64,000 nucleotides of DNA from positions 29,958-93,957 of the forward strand of contig QCDM01000004.1 of the NCBI GenBank assembly GCA_003280895.1. Direction: 5' to 3'. Positions 1 to 9,332 of the stretch are shown here, piece after piece. This DNA is from Prochlorococcus sp. AG-355-I20. GTDB taxonomy: Bacteria; Cyanobacteriota; Cyanobacteriia; PCC-6307; Cyanobiaceae. The position numbers were made by a program, and so were the translations under genes. The notes beneath the pieces are model-generated. The model saw only the letters and a list, made by a program, of their open reading frames with translations. It was not told the origin of the DNA and did not search any database. Every line of letters begins with the position of its first letter. Position 1 is the stretch's first letter.

Positions 1-703
1 CTTCCAGTATGAGTTGGTTCTTATTGATAACTAATTTAATAGGTTCTAAACCACTGAACCATGCAGAAAGTGCTAAGGATCTATCTTTGCTAAAAAGTCT
101 TAATCCAGGAACTAAGTAATTATCATCTAAATCTTGCTGAATTGGGAAAATATCTCCAAATTCTATAGGCCAATTTTCTGCTGATTTTAATTCGCTAATC
201 GATATTTCAGAAATAGTTAAAGCATCGCCCCTTACTGCTTCTGGCAGGGGTTGAGGAGAATTTTCCATTTTAGAAGTAAAAGTAGGGGCTAATACGCCTC
301 TTACATAACCTTTTTCCTTTGGATAAATCTCTTTTTCAAGAAATTCTATTCTATCTAATAAATCGTAAGTTCTCCTGCTTACTATAGCCTCAATACTTAG
401 GGCCTCCAGAGATTTCTTAATGATCGATTTCATTGACGATCTCCAGAATCTAACGATTGAAGGTTTCCCCCAACCTTGTTTATTTGCTTCATTTATTGCT
501 TCATTAAGTGACTTTGTAAGCCATGCTGAATTAACTTCACTGGCAGGGCATTTTTTATTCCAAAGAAAAATACCTTCTGTCTTATAACTTCTTGTAGAGC
601 AAATAATTAACTCCCACCTTTTTTTTCCATTTGATTCAATAATTGGTCTTGAGTAAAAGTCTAATTCCCAATCTGAAATTTTTAATTTAAGACTAGACTC
701 CAT
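1..703 (-). CDS. Tab2/Atab2-family RNA-binding protein (partial)
   Basis: The gene is cut at its 3' end by the window edge; 234 codons are visible. The N-terminus carries the family hallmark WELDFYSRP (residues 12-20), followed by WELIIC, and the visible C-terminal part has a SAWFSGLEP stretch. This is the Tab2/DUF1092 family. The Chlamydomonas and Arabidopsis members bind RNA and are needed for translation of photosystem mRNAs such as psaB; the cyanobacterial role is inferred. I chose the ATG at 703. An in-frame ATG at 721 would overlap the preceding S1-domain gene by 14 nt. Either way the two genes are translationally adjacent and probably one operon. Confidence 0.85.
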   Translation of the reverse strand, partial: MESSLKLKISDWELDFYSRPIIESNGKKRWELIICSTRSYKTEGIFLWNKKCPASEVNSAWLTKSLNEAINEANKQGWGKPSIVRFWRSSMKSIIKKSLEALSIEAIVSRRTYDLLDRIEFLEKEIYPKEKGYVRGVLAPTFTSKMENSPQPLPEAVRGDALTISEISISELKSAENWPIEFGDIFPIQQDLDDNYLVPGLRLFSKDRSLALSAWFSGLEPIKLVINKNQLILE

Positions 704-707
704 TTCT

Positions 708-1934
708 TTATTGATCTTCATTTATCGTGTTCTTTTTATCAAAGAGTGCTTTAGTTTTTAGAGCTCTCTCTGCGGCTTCTTGCATAACCTTATGCTTATC
801 AATAATTAATTCTCCCGCAGAGTTTTCTAGGAGTGCTGTATTAAGACCAATACGACCTTTTTCGAGGTCAATTTCAGATATTAAAGCTTTTATAATTTCC
901 CCTTCTCTAAAAACTTCTCTTAATGAACGAATCGATCCATTTGTTAGTGAGGACTGATGAAGAAGTCCACTAGCTCCGCCTAAATCAATAAAAAAGCCAT
1001 ATGGTTTTACAGCTAAAACTTCTCCTTCAATTAGTTGACCCAATTCTAGACTTATAAGTTTAGAGACTAATGATGCCTTTTTCTCAGAAAGAACTAATTT
1101 TCTAGATTCTGGATTCACTTCAAGAAATGCTACTTTTAGAGTTTTACCAACAAATGATTGATAATCTTGACCATCTTCAAGTTGAGATCTTGGGATAAAT
1201 CCTCTTAATCCATCTACATCACAAGTAAGCCCACCTCTGTTAAATCCATTAACTAAAACGTTAATTAATTCTCCATTTTTTGCAGAACTAGATACTTTCT
1301 CCCAACTTTGCCTGAGAATTAATGCCCGAGCGCTTACTGTTACCATTCCATCAGCATTTTGTTCTTTGATAACTAAGACTTCCATTTCTAGGCCTATAGA
1401 AAACTTTTCTTTAAAGTTAGTTATTACACCCAAACCACATTCTTTTTTGGGCATATAACCAGGTGCTTTGCCACCAATATCAACATATAATCCATCACTT
1501 TCGATTGCTATAACCTTACCTGAAATTGTTTCTCCAGTAGCCCCAATTGGCTCATTTGCATTTAAAGCCTCCAAAAAAGCACTTTCATCAAAATCGAATT
1601 CATCGACTGTTCTTTCAAATTGATAATTTTTGTTCTGCTCAGGAAAATTAAGAGGTCTATTTAAATCTTGTTGAGTTAAATCTCGTTTAGGAATATCAAA
1701 ATCCATGGCCTTTTCATTATTGTCCTCAATTCCTTTTACTGAATCATCTTTAATGATCTGAGGTTTAATTGCAATATTTTCTTTTTGAATGAATTCTTGC
1801 GAATTGGTTAGCTCATCATGTATTTCATTAGATTTTTTTTGAGAATCTTTCTTGCTTATGTGAAGTACCTGCAGAGGTTTTTTATTGCCCTTTGGTTGGA
1901 TATTATCTTGGGCATTTTTATTACTGACTCCCAT
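708..1934 (-). CDS. rpsA2: S1-domain RNA-binding protein (30S ribosomal protein S1 homologue B type)
   Basis: This 408-aa protein has three S1 (OB-fold) repeats at about residues 134-204, 220-286 and 299-368, each with the pattern G-x-V followed by GxxVDIGG/GFFIDLGG. About 130 residues at the N-terminus are polar low-complexity sequence rich in K, N, D and Q. Cyanobacteria usually have a main S1 (rpsA1) plus a second S1-like protein (Nbp1/S1B), and the three-repeat layout fits the second type. The RNA-binding role is family knowledge; mRNA targets are unknown. The start ATG at 1934 has a divergent neighbour 66 bp away. The 3' end abuts or overlaps the Tab2 gene. Confidence 0.85.
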   Translation of the reverse strand: MGVSNKNAQDNIQPKGNKKPLQVLHISKKDSQKKSNEIHDELTNSQEFIQKENIAIKPQIIKDDSVKGIEDNNEKAMDFDIPKRDLTQQDLNRPLNFPEQNKNYQFERTVDEFDFDESAFLEALNANEPIGATGETISGKVIAIESDGLYVDIGGKAPGYMPKKECGLGVITNFKEKFSIGLEMEVLVIKEQNADGMVTVSARALILRQSWEKVSSSAKNGELINVLVNGFNRGGLTCDVDGLRGFIPRSQLEDGQDYQSFVGKTLKVAFLEVNPESRKLVLSEKKASLVSKLISLELGQLIEGEVLAVKPYGFFIDLGGASGLLHQSSLTNGSIRSLREVFREGEIIKALISEIDLEKGRIGLNTALLENSAGELIIDKHKVMQEAAERALKTKALFDKKNTINEDQ

Positions 1935-2000
1935 CGTAGGTAAAATAAGAATAATTAATTATTAACATACTCTAAATGTTAGTACTCAAAATTAAAATTA

Positions 2001-2795
2001 ATGAACTTTAAACCAATTCCTAATAAATTTGAATATTTAAATTGGCAAGAAATTGAGAGTATTGCAAAAGAAAAAAGATCAACGGTGATTTGGCCATTCG
2101 GAGCTGTTGAGCAACATGGACCGCATTTGCCTCTTGCTACAGATAGTATTTTTGTTGATGAAATCATTAGTGAAGTTTTAAAATTATTCTCTGCCGATAT
2201 CCCATTAAAAAAACTTCCAACTCAATATATTGGTTTTTCTCCAGAACATAAGGGATTTGCCGGGACAATTTCACTTTCCTCAAATTTAATAACTTCAATG
2301 ATTAAGGAAGTCGGAGGTCAATTATCTGAAATGGGCTTTAAAAGATTGATATTGATTAATGGACATGGAGGTCAAATCTCACTACTAAATACAGCGGCAA
2401 GAGAGCTAAGAAGTTTCTCACCAAGGATGGCAGTTTTCCCTTGTTTCTTATGGAGTGGTGTTAATGGATTAAGCGAATTATTAACAAAAACTGAGATCGA
2501 GGATGGCCTTCATGCTTCTTTAGCTGAAACAAGTTTGATGCTCGCTTTAAAACCAGAATTAGTAGGAGATGAACGCCCAAATGAAGGCTTTAAAGGTAAG
2601 ATCCCAGAAGGCTGGAGTCTAGAGGGAAATGCACCTACTGCTTGGCTTACTGACGACTTCAGTAAGTCAGGTGTTATAGGTGATAGTAGAGGAGCAAATG
2701 AGTCTTTAGGAAAAAATTTAAAGGGATTATTGATTAATCATTGGTTCAAACTGATTACGAATCTGATGCAATCAGATTGGCCAAACAATTCCTAA
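2001..2795 (+). CDS. Creatininase family amidohydrolase
   Basis: This 264-aa protein has the creatininase-fold metal motifs EQHGPHLPLATD (residues 37-48), EHKGFAGT (82-89), NGHGG (120-124) and an HASLAET stretch (171-177) with the late Glu ligand. The family includes creatinine amidohydrolase and the F420/riboflavin pathway hydrolase MftE/ArfB; members cut C-N bonds in cyclic amides or formamides with Zn or Mn. The real substrate in Prochlorococcus is unknown, and creatinine is unlikely in this setting. It is a single gene just upstream of the alkane pair, with an 84-nt AT-rich gap that may hold the ado promoter. Confidence 0.85.
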   Translation: MNFKPIPNKFEYLNWQEIESIAKEKRSTVIWPFGAVEQHGPHLPLATDSIFVDEIISEVLKLFSADIPLKKLPTQYIGFSPEHKGFAGTISLSSNLITSMIKEVGGQLSEMGFKRLILINGHGGQISLLNTAARELRSFSPRMAVFPCFLWSGVNGLSELLTKTEIEDGLHASLAETSLMLALKPELVGDERPNEGFKGKIPEGWSLEGNAPTAWLTDDFSKSGVIGDSRGANESLGKNLKGLLINHWFKLITNLMQSDWPNNS

Positions 2796-2906
2796 ATAGG
2801 TTTAAGTAAAAAATGTGACTTAACAATTGAAACTATTTTCATGATATTTAAATAAACTCTCTATAATCGTATAATATTCATGCATAATGAGCTAAAGATT
2901 ACTGAC

Positions 2907-3635
2907 ATGCAAACTCTAGAATCAAATGAAAAAACTATTGACAAATCGACTAATTCGATTTCTTTAGATTTGCCCGACTTTACTACTGATTCTTATAAGG
3001 ATGCATATAGCAGAATAAATGCAATTGTTATAGAAGGAGAGCAAGAGGCTCACGATAATTACATTTCAATAGCAACTTTAATTCCAAATGAGTTAGAGGA
3101 ATTAACTAAATTGGCAAGAATGGAAATGAAGCATAAAAAAGGCTTTACTGCATGTGGAAGGAATTTAGGTGTAGTAGCTGATATGGAATTTGCTAAAAAA
3201 TTCTTTTCTAAATTACATGGCAATTTTCAAGTTGCTCTTGAAAAAGGAAATTTAACAACATGTCTTTTAATTCAAGCTATCTTAATCGAAGCATTTGCAA
3301 TCTCCGCTTATAACGTTTACATAAGAGTTGCTGATCCTTTTGCAAAAAAAATAACAGAGGGAGTGGTTAAAGATGAATATCTTCATTTAAATTACGGTCA
3401 AGAGTGGCTTAAAGAGAATCTATCAACTTGTAAAGAGGAATTAATGGAAGCTAATAAGGTTAATCTTCCGTTGATTAAAAAGATGTTAGATGAAGTGGCA
3501 GATGACGCATCAGTTTTAGCTATGGACAGAGAAGAATTAATGGAAGAATTTATGATTGCTTATCAAGATACATTGATGGAAATAGGTCTAGATAATAGAG
3601 AAATTGCAAGAATGGCTATGGCAGCTATCGTCTGA
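2907..3635 (+). CDS. ado: Aldehyde-deformylating oxygenase (aldehyde decarbonylase)
   Basis: ADO converts C16/C18 fatty aldehydes to alkanes (pentadecane, heptadecane) plus formate, using O2 and electrons from ferredoxin. Counted from an upstream ATG at 2880, the six di-iron ligands are all present: E54, E82, H85, E137, E166 and H169 (motifs EGEQE, MEMKH, LIEAF, DEYLH). I prefer the ATG at 2907 (MQTLES..., 242 aa) because it matches the family length of about 240. The 2880 start would add nine residues. The gene is followed by the acyl-ACP reductase that supplies its substrate. The sequence is near-identical to what I recall for HL Prochlorococcus. Confidence 0.97.
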   Translation: MQTLESNEKTIDKSTNSISLDLPDFTTDSYKDAYSRINAIVIEGEQEAHDNYISIATLIPNELEELTKLARMEMKHKKGFTACGRNLGVVADMEFAKKFFSKLHGNFQVALEKGNLTTCLLIQAILIEAFAISAYNVYIRVADPFAKKITEGVVKDEYLHLNYGQEWLKENLSTCKEELMEANKVNLPLIKKMLDEVADDASVLAMDREELMEEFMIAYQDTLMEIGLDNREIARMAMAAIV

Positions 3636-3742
3636 TTACATTTCAAATTAGTTAAGGATTTAATAATTAATCAATCCTATTTAAGTTGTTACCTCTGTGC
3701 TATTGTTCATAACATCGTATAGAAACCATTTATAAATTTTAA

Positions 3743-4783
3743 ATGTTTGGGTTAATAGGCCACTCAACCAGTTTTGAAGATGCAAAAAGAAAAGCTTCTG
3801 TGCTAGGCTTTGATCATATTGCTGATGGGGACTTGGATGTTTGGTGTACTGCTCCCCCTCAGCTTGTTGAAAATGTAGAAGTTAAGAGTGCTACTGGAAT
3901 ATCTATTGAAGGTTCTTATATAGATTCGTGCTTTGTTCCTGAAATGCTTTCTAGGTTTAAAACAGCTAGAAGAAAAGTACTTAATGCTATGGAACTAGCT
4001 CAGAAAAAAGGGATTAACATTACGGCTTTAGGAGGATTTACTTCTATTATTTTTGAGAATTTTAACCTTCTACAGCATAAACAAATTAGAAATACTTCAT
4101 TAGAGTGGGAAAGGTTTACTACTGGCAATACTCATACCGCCTGGGTTATTTGTAAGCAACTAGAAATAAATGCGCCTCTCATTGGGATAGACCTTAAAAA
4201 AGCAACTGTTGCTGTAATTGGTGCTACAGGTGATATTGGTAGTGCTGTGTGTAGATGGCTTATCAATAAAACTGGGATTTCAGAACTTCTTATGGTAGCA
4301 AGACAACAAGGACCACTAGCGCTGTTACAAAAAGAATTAGATGGTGGCACCGTAATAAGCTTAAATGAGGCATTGCCTCAGGCGGATATTGTTGTATGGG
4401 TTGCAAGTATGCCTAAAACTATTGAAATTGATACCGATAACTTAAAAAAACCATGTTTAATGATTGATGGCGGATACCCCAAAAATCTTGATGAGAAATT
4501 TCAGGGTGAAAATATTCATGTTTTAAAAGGAGGAATAGTGGAGTTTTTCAATGATATTGGTTGGAATATGATGGAACTTGCGGAAATGCAAAACCCTCAG
4601 CGAGAGATGTTTGCTTGCTTTGCAGAAGCTATGATTTTAGAATTTGAAAAGTGCCATACAAACTTTAGTTGGGGAAGAAATAACATTTCCCTTGAAAAGA
4701 TGGAGTTTATTGGAGCAGCTTCTTTAAAGCATGGATTTTCTGCGATTGGACTTGATAAGCAGCCTAAAGTATTAACTGTATAA
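3743..4783 (+). CDS. aar: Long-chain acyl-ACP reductase
   Basis: AAR reduces fatty acyl-ACP to fatty aldehyde with NADPH and is the first step of the cyanobacterial alkane pathway. The 346-aa protein has the nucleotide loop GATGDIG at residues 160-166 and the acyl-binding catalytic cysteine C292 (FACFAEA), equivalent to the cysteine known in the Synechococcus enzyme. The N-terminal third ([14 protein letters not shown]) is the typical acyl-binding region. The ATG at 3743 starts the conserved N-terminus directly. The gene sits 107 nt after ado and only 3 nt before accA, so aldehyde formation and malonyl-CoA supply are probably co-transcribed. Confidence 0.97.
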   Translation: MFGLIGHSTSFEDAKRKASVLGFDHIADGDLDVWCTAPPQLVENVEVKSATGISIEGSYIDSCFVPEMLSRFKTARRKVLNAMELAQKKGINITALGGFTSIIFENFNLLQHKQIRNTSLEWERFTTGNTHTAWVICKQLEINAPLIGIDLKKATVAVIGATGDIGSAVCRWLINKTGISELLMVARQQGPLALLQKELDGGTVISLNEALPQADIVVWVASMPKTIEIDTDNLKKPCLMIDGGYPKNLDEKFQGENIHVLKGGIVEFFNDIGWNMMELAEMQNPQREMFACFAEAMILEFEKCHTNFSWGRNNISLEKMEFIGAASLKHGFSAIGLDKQPKVLTV

Positions 4784-4786
4784 ATT

Positions 4787-5794
4787 ATGGCTAAACGTTA
4801 CCTCCTTGATTTTGAAAAGCCTCTTGTTGAACTTGAGAAGCAGATAGAGCAAATTAAAGAATTAGCTCGAGATTCAGAAGTAGATGTTAGTCAACAGCTT
4901 CTGCAGCTTGAAACCTTAGCTACTAGGAGAAGAGAAGAAATATTTAAATCTCTGACACCTGCTCAAAAGATTCAGGTAGCAAGACATCCTCAAAGACCTA
5001 GTACTTTGGATTTTGTCCAAATGTTTTGTGATGACTGGATCGAATTACATGGAGACAGAAATGGTGGTGATGATATGGCACTAATTGGGGGTATAGGTAC
5101 GATAAATAATAGACCGGTGTTGATGTTAGGGCATCAGAAAGGAAGGGACACAAAAGAAAATGTAGTAAGAAACTTTGGGATGGCAAAACCAGGAGGTTAC
5201 AGAAAAGCTCTTAGATTAATGCAGCATGCAAATAGATTCTCTTTGCCAATTCTTACATTTATTGATACTCCTGGAGCTTATGCTGGTTTAAAAGCTGAAG
5301 AACAAGGTCAAGGTGAAGCTATTGCAAGAAACCTTCGAGAGATGTTTGGGTTGAAAGTTCCAATTGTGGCTACTGTCATTGGAGAAGGAGGTTCAGGCGG
5401 TGCTCTTGGGATAGGTGTTGCCGATAAGTTACTAATGTTTGAACACAGTGTTTACACAGTTGCGAGTCCGGAAGCATGTGCATCAATTTTGTGGAGGGAT
5501 GCTGCGAAGGCACCAGAAGCTGCATCAGCACTTAAAATTACAGGTAAAGATTTACTTAAATTAGGTATAATAGATGAGGTATTGCCAGAACCCTCTGGTG
5601 GGAATAATTGGGCTCCTTTAGATGCTGGTATCACACTAAAAGAGGCTATTGAGAGACATCTTAATGCTTTACTGCAAATGACTGAAGACGAATTAATTGA
5701 GGAAAGATACAAAAAGTTTAGGGTTTTAGGTAAATTTATCGAAGCAAATAATATTGAAGAGATTTATAGTGAAGTCACCCAAAAAACTGAATAA
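4787..5794 (+). CDS. accA: Acetyl-CoA carboxylase carboxyltransferase subunit alpha
   Basis: AccA is half of the carboxyltransferase that moves CO2 from biotin carrier protein to acetyl-CoA, the committed step of fatty acid synthesis. The 335-aa protein starts with the helical N-terminal region ([15 protein letters not shown]) and carries the crotonase-like core, including [31 protein letters not shown] and [12 protein letters not shown]. Length and motifs are complete. The gene follows aar by 3 nt, and its 3' end overlaps the likely start of the SDR gene. The ADO-AAR-AccA order is common in marine picocyanobacteria and ties hydrocarbon output to fatty acid synthesis. Confidence 0.97.
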   Translation: MAKRYLLDFEKPLVELEKQIEQIKELARDSEVDVSQQLLQLETLATRRREEIFKSLTPAQKIQVARHPQRPSTLDFVQMFCDDWIELHGDRNGGDDMALIGGIGTINNRPVLMLGHQKGRDTKENVVRNFGMAKPGGYRKALRLMQHANRFSLPILTFIDTPGAYAGLKAEEQGQGEAIARNLREMFGLKVPIVATVIGEGGSGGALGIGVADKLLMFEHSVYTVASPEACASILWRDAAKAPEAASALKITGKDLLKLGIIDEVLPEPSGGNNWAPLDAGITLKEAIERHLNALLQMTEDELIEERYKKFRVLGKFIEANNIEEIYSEVTQKTE

Positions 5795-6503
5795 CTTGAA
5801 ACTAGCTTTTATAACGGGCGCTACGAAAGGTATTGGTAGATCTACCGCAATTACTTTTGCCAATGCTGGCTGGGATTTAATTTTACTCTCCAGGAATATG
5901 GATTTAATGGAGAAACTAAAGAGCGAACTGTTGACAACTAAATCAAAAATTAACCTAGTAAAATGTGATTTATCTAATTCTTTAGAAATAGAGCCTTGTA
6001 TTAGAGATGCAATTGAGAAGTACGGGTGCCCTTCAGTATTGATAAATAATGCCGGTTGTGCATTTAATGGTCCTTTAGTTGAAATGAAATTAGGTCAATG
6101 GGAACAAACTATTCAAATAAACCTCACAAGTGTTTTTCAAATTTGTAGTTCCATAGTCCCTCAAATGAGAAAAAATGGTGGTTTAGTTATTAATGTTAGT
6201 AGTCATGCCTCTTATAATGCATTTCCCCAATGGGGAGCATATTGTATTTCAAAGTCCGCACTAGCTATGTTTACTAAATGCTTGAGGGAAGAGGAGAGAT
6301 CTAATTCAATAAGAGCCTGCACAATAACTCTTGGTTCAGTAAATACTCCTCTTTGGGACTCAGAATCTATCAATGCAGATTTCGATAGAACTTCTATGCT
6401 CTCCTCAATCGAAGTATCAGATACTATTCTCTATATGGCTCAACAACCTGAATCACAACTAATTGAAGACTTAACTTTAATGCCCTCTGGAGGAGCTTTT
6501 TAA
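5769..6503 (+). CDS. Short-chain dehydrogenase/reductase (SDR family)
   Basis: This is a classical SDR of about 244 aa with the cofactor loop TGATKGIG near the N-terminus, the NNAG motif, an active-site Ser in NVSSHAS and the catalytic YCISK (YxxxK). It resembles 3-oxoacyl-ACP reductase-like proteins, but the substrate cannot be read from sequence. The start is not certain. A GTG at 5769 lies about 6 nt after a GAAGAG ribosome-binding-like motif and overlaps accA by 26 nt. In-frame TTG codons at 5754 and 5796 are alternatives. Overlap with accA suggests translational coupling and a link to acyl metabolism (inferred). Confidence 0.88.
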   Translation: MKSPKKLNNLKLAFITGATKGIGRSTAITFANAGWDLILLSRNMDLMEKLKSELLTTKSKINLVKCDLSNSLEIEPCIRDAIEKYGCPSVLINNAGCAFNGPLVEMKLGQWEQTIQINLTSVFQICSSIVPQMRKNGGLVINVSSHASYNAFPQWGAYCISKSALAMFTKCLREEERSNSIRACTITLGSVNTPLWDSESINADFDRTSMLSSIEVSDTILYMAQQPESQLIEDLTLMPSGGAF

Positions 6504-6656
6504 ACATCCTATTTCTTTTCTTTATCCTTAAAAAGTGATTTTTTTTAGGGCTAAGCGAACCCGATTAAACAAGAGAATGTGATATAGTGTATAAGCAATT
6601 AAGCTTTAGGAAGATACAGTTAATTAAGTTGCGTACAACTTTCTGCCAAGAATTTT

Positions 6657-7397
6657 ATGACCTCTACATTACCCAACGATAATATTAGAAACTTTGACGA
6701 CCAGATTACTAATAAATTAATCTCCGAAATTATAAGAGACAGGATTAAGAATTCTGGAACAAGATTTAGTGCTAACGATAATATTTCTGATTTTATAAAT
6801 CCTGGAGAATTAGAAATTTTAGAAAAAGAAGTAGCCTCAAGAGTTAAAGACTTACTAAAGTCCCTCGTAATTGATGTTGAAAATGATCATAATACTCAAG
6901 AAACTGCTGAAAGAGTTTCAAAAATGTATCTAAATGAAGTTTTCAAAGGCAGATATCACGAACAACCTAAAGTTACAAGTTTCCCTAATGACAAGAATCT
7001 TGATGAAATTTATACAGTTGGTCCAATTTCAGTTAGATCTGCATGTTCACATCACTTAGTCCCAATTCTAGGAGAGTGTTGGATAGGAATTAAACCTGGA
7101 AATAAAGTCATAGGACTTTCAAAATTTGCGAGAGTTGCTGATTGGGTTTTTTCAAGACCTCATATTCAGGAAGAAGCAGTAATGATCCTTGCAGATGAAA
7201 TAGAAAAACTGTGTGAACCTAAAGGTTTAGGCATTATTGTAAAGGCCCAACATTATTGTATGAAGTGGAGGGGAGTTAAAGAACCAAATACAAGTATGAT
7301 TAATTCTGTGGTTAGAGGCGATTTTAGGCACGATTTAAGTTTAAAACAAGAATTTTTTGAGCTTGTAAAACAGCAATCCGCTACTAATAATTACTAA
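6657..7397 (+). CDS. folE: GTP cyclohydrolase I
   Basis: FolE converts GTP to 7,8-dihydroneopterin triphosphate, the first step of folate and pterin synthesis. The 246-aa protein has the zinc ligands Cys and His in SACSHHLVPILGE and the second Cys in QHYCMKWRGV, plus the GLSKFARV loop of the T-fold. The N-terminal 55 residues are a less conserved extension. The ATG at 6657 follows a 153-nt gap, with TATAGT at about 6582 as a possible -10 element. The 3' end overlaps trpF (opposite strand) by 4 nt. Other pterin-linked genes in the window are folB (61319) and the PTPS-like gene (45099). Confidence 0.96.
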   Translation: MTSTLPNDNIRNFDDQITNKLISEIIRDRIKNSGTRFSANDNISDFINPGELEILEKEVASRVKDLLKSLVIDVENDHNTQETAERVSKMYLNEVFKGRYHEQPKVTSFPNDKNLDEIYTVGPISVRSACSHHLVPILGECWIGIKPGNKVIGLSKFARVADWVFSRPHIQEEAVMILADEIEKLCEPKGLGIIVKAQHYCMKWRGVKEPNTSMINSVVRGDFRHDLSLKQEFFELVKQQSATNNY

Positions 7398-8050
7398 TTT
7401 CTTTTTAAAAACTTAAAAAGATCTTCTGTTTTTTTAATATCTTTTAAACCTGGAGATATTTCAATACTACTTGAAATATCTAATCCATCTGGTTTGAAGT
7501 CAGTCAGGATTTCATCAATCCATTCAATTGATATTCCACCTGCCAACCACCATGGTTTACTAAATTGCAAATTCTTTAAATAAATAGAATTTATTTTTTT
7601 CCCTGAACCTCCATAAGTTTCTTTATTCCAAGAATCAAGTAGTATCGCATCAACAAAGTCCTCAAAAGGTTTTATTTTATCTATGTCCTTTTCCGTTTTT
7701 ATTCTGAAGGCCTTCCATAAGCCAATATTGGGAATTTTTTCCCTTAATTTTTTGCAATAATCAATATCTTCATCTCCATGTAATTGAATGATAGTTTCAC
7801 TTGGTTTTCCTAAGAAATTTTTAATAATTAAGTCTATTGGACAATTTTGTACAACTGATACCCTCTCGATTTTGGGATACAACCTTTCTAGGGTTGTAAA
7901 AATATTTTTCTTAATTTCAGCTGATATATATCTTGGTGACTCTTCCACTGAAATAATGCCTATAGCATGCGCTCCTAATTTTGCGACTTGAAGAGCTTGT
8001 TCTTCTGAAGTTAGGCCACAAATTTTAATTAAAGTATTACTCTTGGGCAT
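7394..8050 (-). CDS. trpF: Phosphoribosylanthranilate isomerase
   Basis: TrpF isomerises phosphoribosylanthranilate in tryptophan synthesis. The 218-aa single-domain TIM barrel starts with the catalytic Cys motif KICGLTSEEQA and has the catalytic Asp in DAILLDS and the phosphate loops GGSGKK and LAGGIS. The start ATG at 8050 places the ICGL motif at its usual position. Convergent with folE and divergent from the M50 protease gene. The rest of the tryptophan pathway is dispersed; only trpA (40720) is also in this window. Confidence 0.95.
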   Translation of the reverse strand: MPKSNTLIKICGLTSEEQALQVAKLGAHAIGIISVEESPRYISAEIKKNIFTTLERLYPKIERVSVVQNCPIDLIIKNFLGKPSETIIQLHGDEDIDYCKKLREKIPNIGLWKAFRIKTEKDIDKIKPFEDFVDAILLDSWNKETYGGSGKKINSIYLKNLQFSKPWWLAGGISIEWIDEILTDFKPDGLDISSSIEISPGLKDIKKTEDLFKFLKRN

Positions 8051-8105
8051 ATAATTAGCCTGTATGTAAAATTAATATTATTGCTAAATATAGCGGAGAT
8101 TATTT

Positions 8106-9332
8106 TTGAGAAGTTGGCAAATTTTTAAAATATGGGGAATTCCCTTTAAAGTTCATCCTTATTGGTTTGCTATTCTTTTTTTATTCTCTTGGAGTATAAG
8201 TAATCAGGTTAATTTAACTTCTGGTGATATTTATAATATTAAAGAATCTTGGATTATAGGATTTTTAACTTCTTTTTTCTTATTATCTTCAATTATTTTT
8301 CATGAGATTTTTCATACTTTTGTTTCACTAAATCAGGGTGTAAAAATAAAAAAAATTACTTTTTATTTTCTAGGAGCAATTTTACAAATAGATAAGTATT
8401 GTCAAACTGCTTCAGGTAATATAAAAATTGCAATTGTTAGACCTCTTCTATGTTTTGCTACAGCATTTATCCTACTTTTAATTAGTAACAACAGTGCATC
8501 TCAAGAAGAAATAGCAGTTAATGTAATTTCTAGAGTAGGTATATTTAATTTATTCTTGGGTTTCTTAAATTTGATTCCAATTGGTTCTTTAGATGGGGGG
8601 AATTTATTAAAAAGCATTATTTGGCATTTCTCAGGGAGTAAAAATAAAGGAAGAAATTTCCTTAATAAAGTAAATTTATTATTATCTTTTTTTGTTTTAT
8701 TTTTTGGGATATTTTGTTTATTTAGATTTAACTTTTATTTTGGTTTTATTCTTTCTTTTTTGGGCTTGTTTGGAGTTAATTCTTCAAAATCAGAAAGTCA
8801 ATTTTTTAAAATTGAAAACATACTTAAATTTAGTAAAGTTTCTGAAATCAAATTAAAGCCTTTGAGGAAAATTGAATACGATTCAAATTTCTCAGAATTT
8901 AATACATTAATAAAAAATAAAAAAGATGCATCGGATAAATATTTGTTTGTTACTAATAGTGGTAGATGGACTGGTTTTGTTGAAGAGAATATTTTAAAAA
9001 CTGTTTCCTTAAAAAAATGGGAACGGAACTTTGTTGGAGATTTTAGGAAACCAATAGATAGCTTTGAAAGTGTATCTTATAATGAAAAATTATGGATAAC
9101 TATAGAAAGACTTGAAGAAACAAATGAAGGTTTTTTATTGGTTCTCAATGCTGCAAATATCCCTTTGGGGATAATTGATAGGTCAAAAATTGGCAACTTT
9201 GTATTGAATAAATTAGGTTTTAATTTACCTTCAGAGATTGTTAATAAATTAAACTTTAAAAATCATTATCCCTTAGGAATTGAATTGCCAAAAATAATTA
9301 ATTCAATGAAGCAGAAAGGTGATCTTCAATAA
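8106..9332 (+). CDS. M50 (site-2-protease-like) membrane zinc metalloprotease with CBS-like tail
   Basis: This 408-aa protein has an intramembrane HEIFH zinc motif (H66, E67, H70) inside hydrophobic segments, and a later LDGG motif (GSLDGGN) that supplies the Asp ligand, as in S2P/SpoIVFB-type proteases. The second half, from about residue 240, is soluble and looks like paired CBS domains (GRWTGFVEENIL, NIPLGIIDRSKI). Such enzymes cleave membrane-anchored regulators, but the substrate here is unknown. The start is a TTG at 8106 preceded by a GGAG element about 9 nt upstream. The 3' end overlaps the convergent lipoate ligase gene by 7 nt. Confidence 0.88.
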   Translation: MRSWQIFKIWGIPFKVHPYWFAILFLFSWSISNQVNLTSGDIYNIKESWIIGFLTSFFLLSSIIFHEIFHTFVSLNQGVKIKKITFYFLGAILQIDKYCQTASGNIKIAIVRPLLCFATAFILLLISNNSASQEEIAVNVISRVGIFNLFLGFLNLIPIGSLDGGNLLKSIIWHFSGSKNKGRNFLNKVNLLLSFFVLFFGIFCLFRFNFYFGFILSFLGLFGVNSSKSESQFFKIENILKFSKVSEIKLKPLRKIEYDSNFSEFNTLIKNKKDASDKYLFVTNSGRWTGFVEENILKTVSLKKWERNFVGDFRKPIDSFESVSYNEKLWITIERLEETNEGFLLVLNAANIPLGIIDRSKIGNFVLNKLGFNLPSEIVNKLNFKNHYPLGIELPKIINSMKQKGDLQ

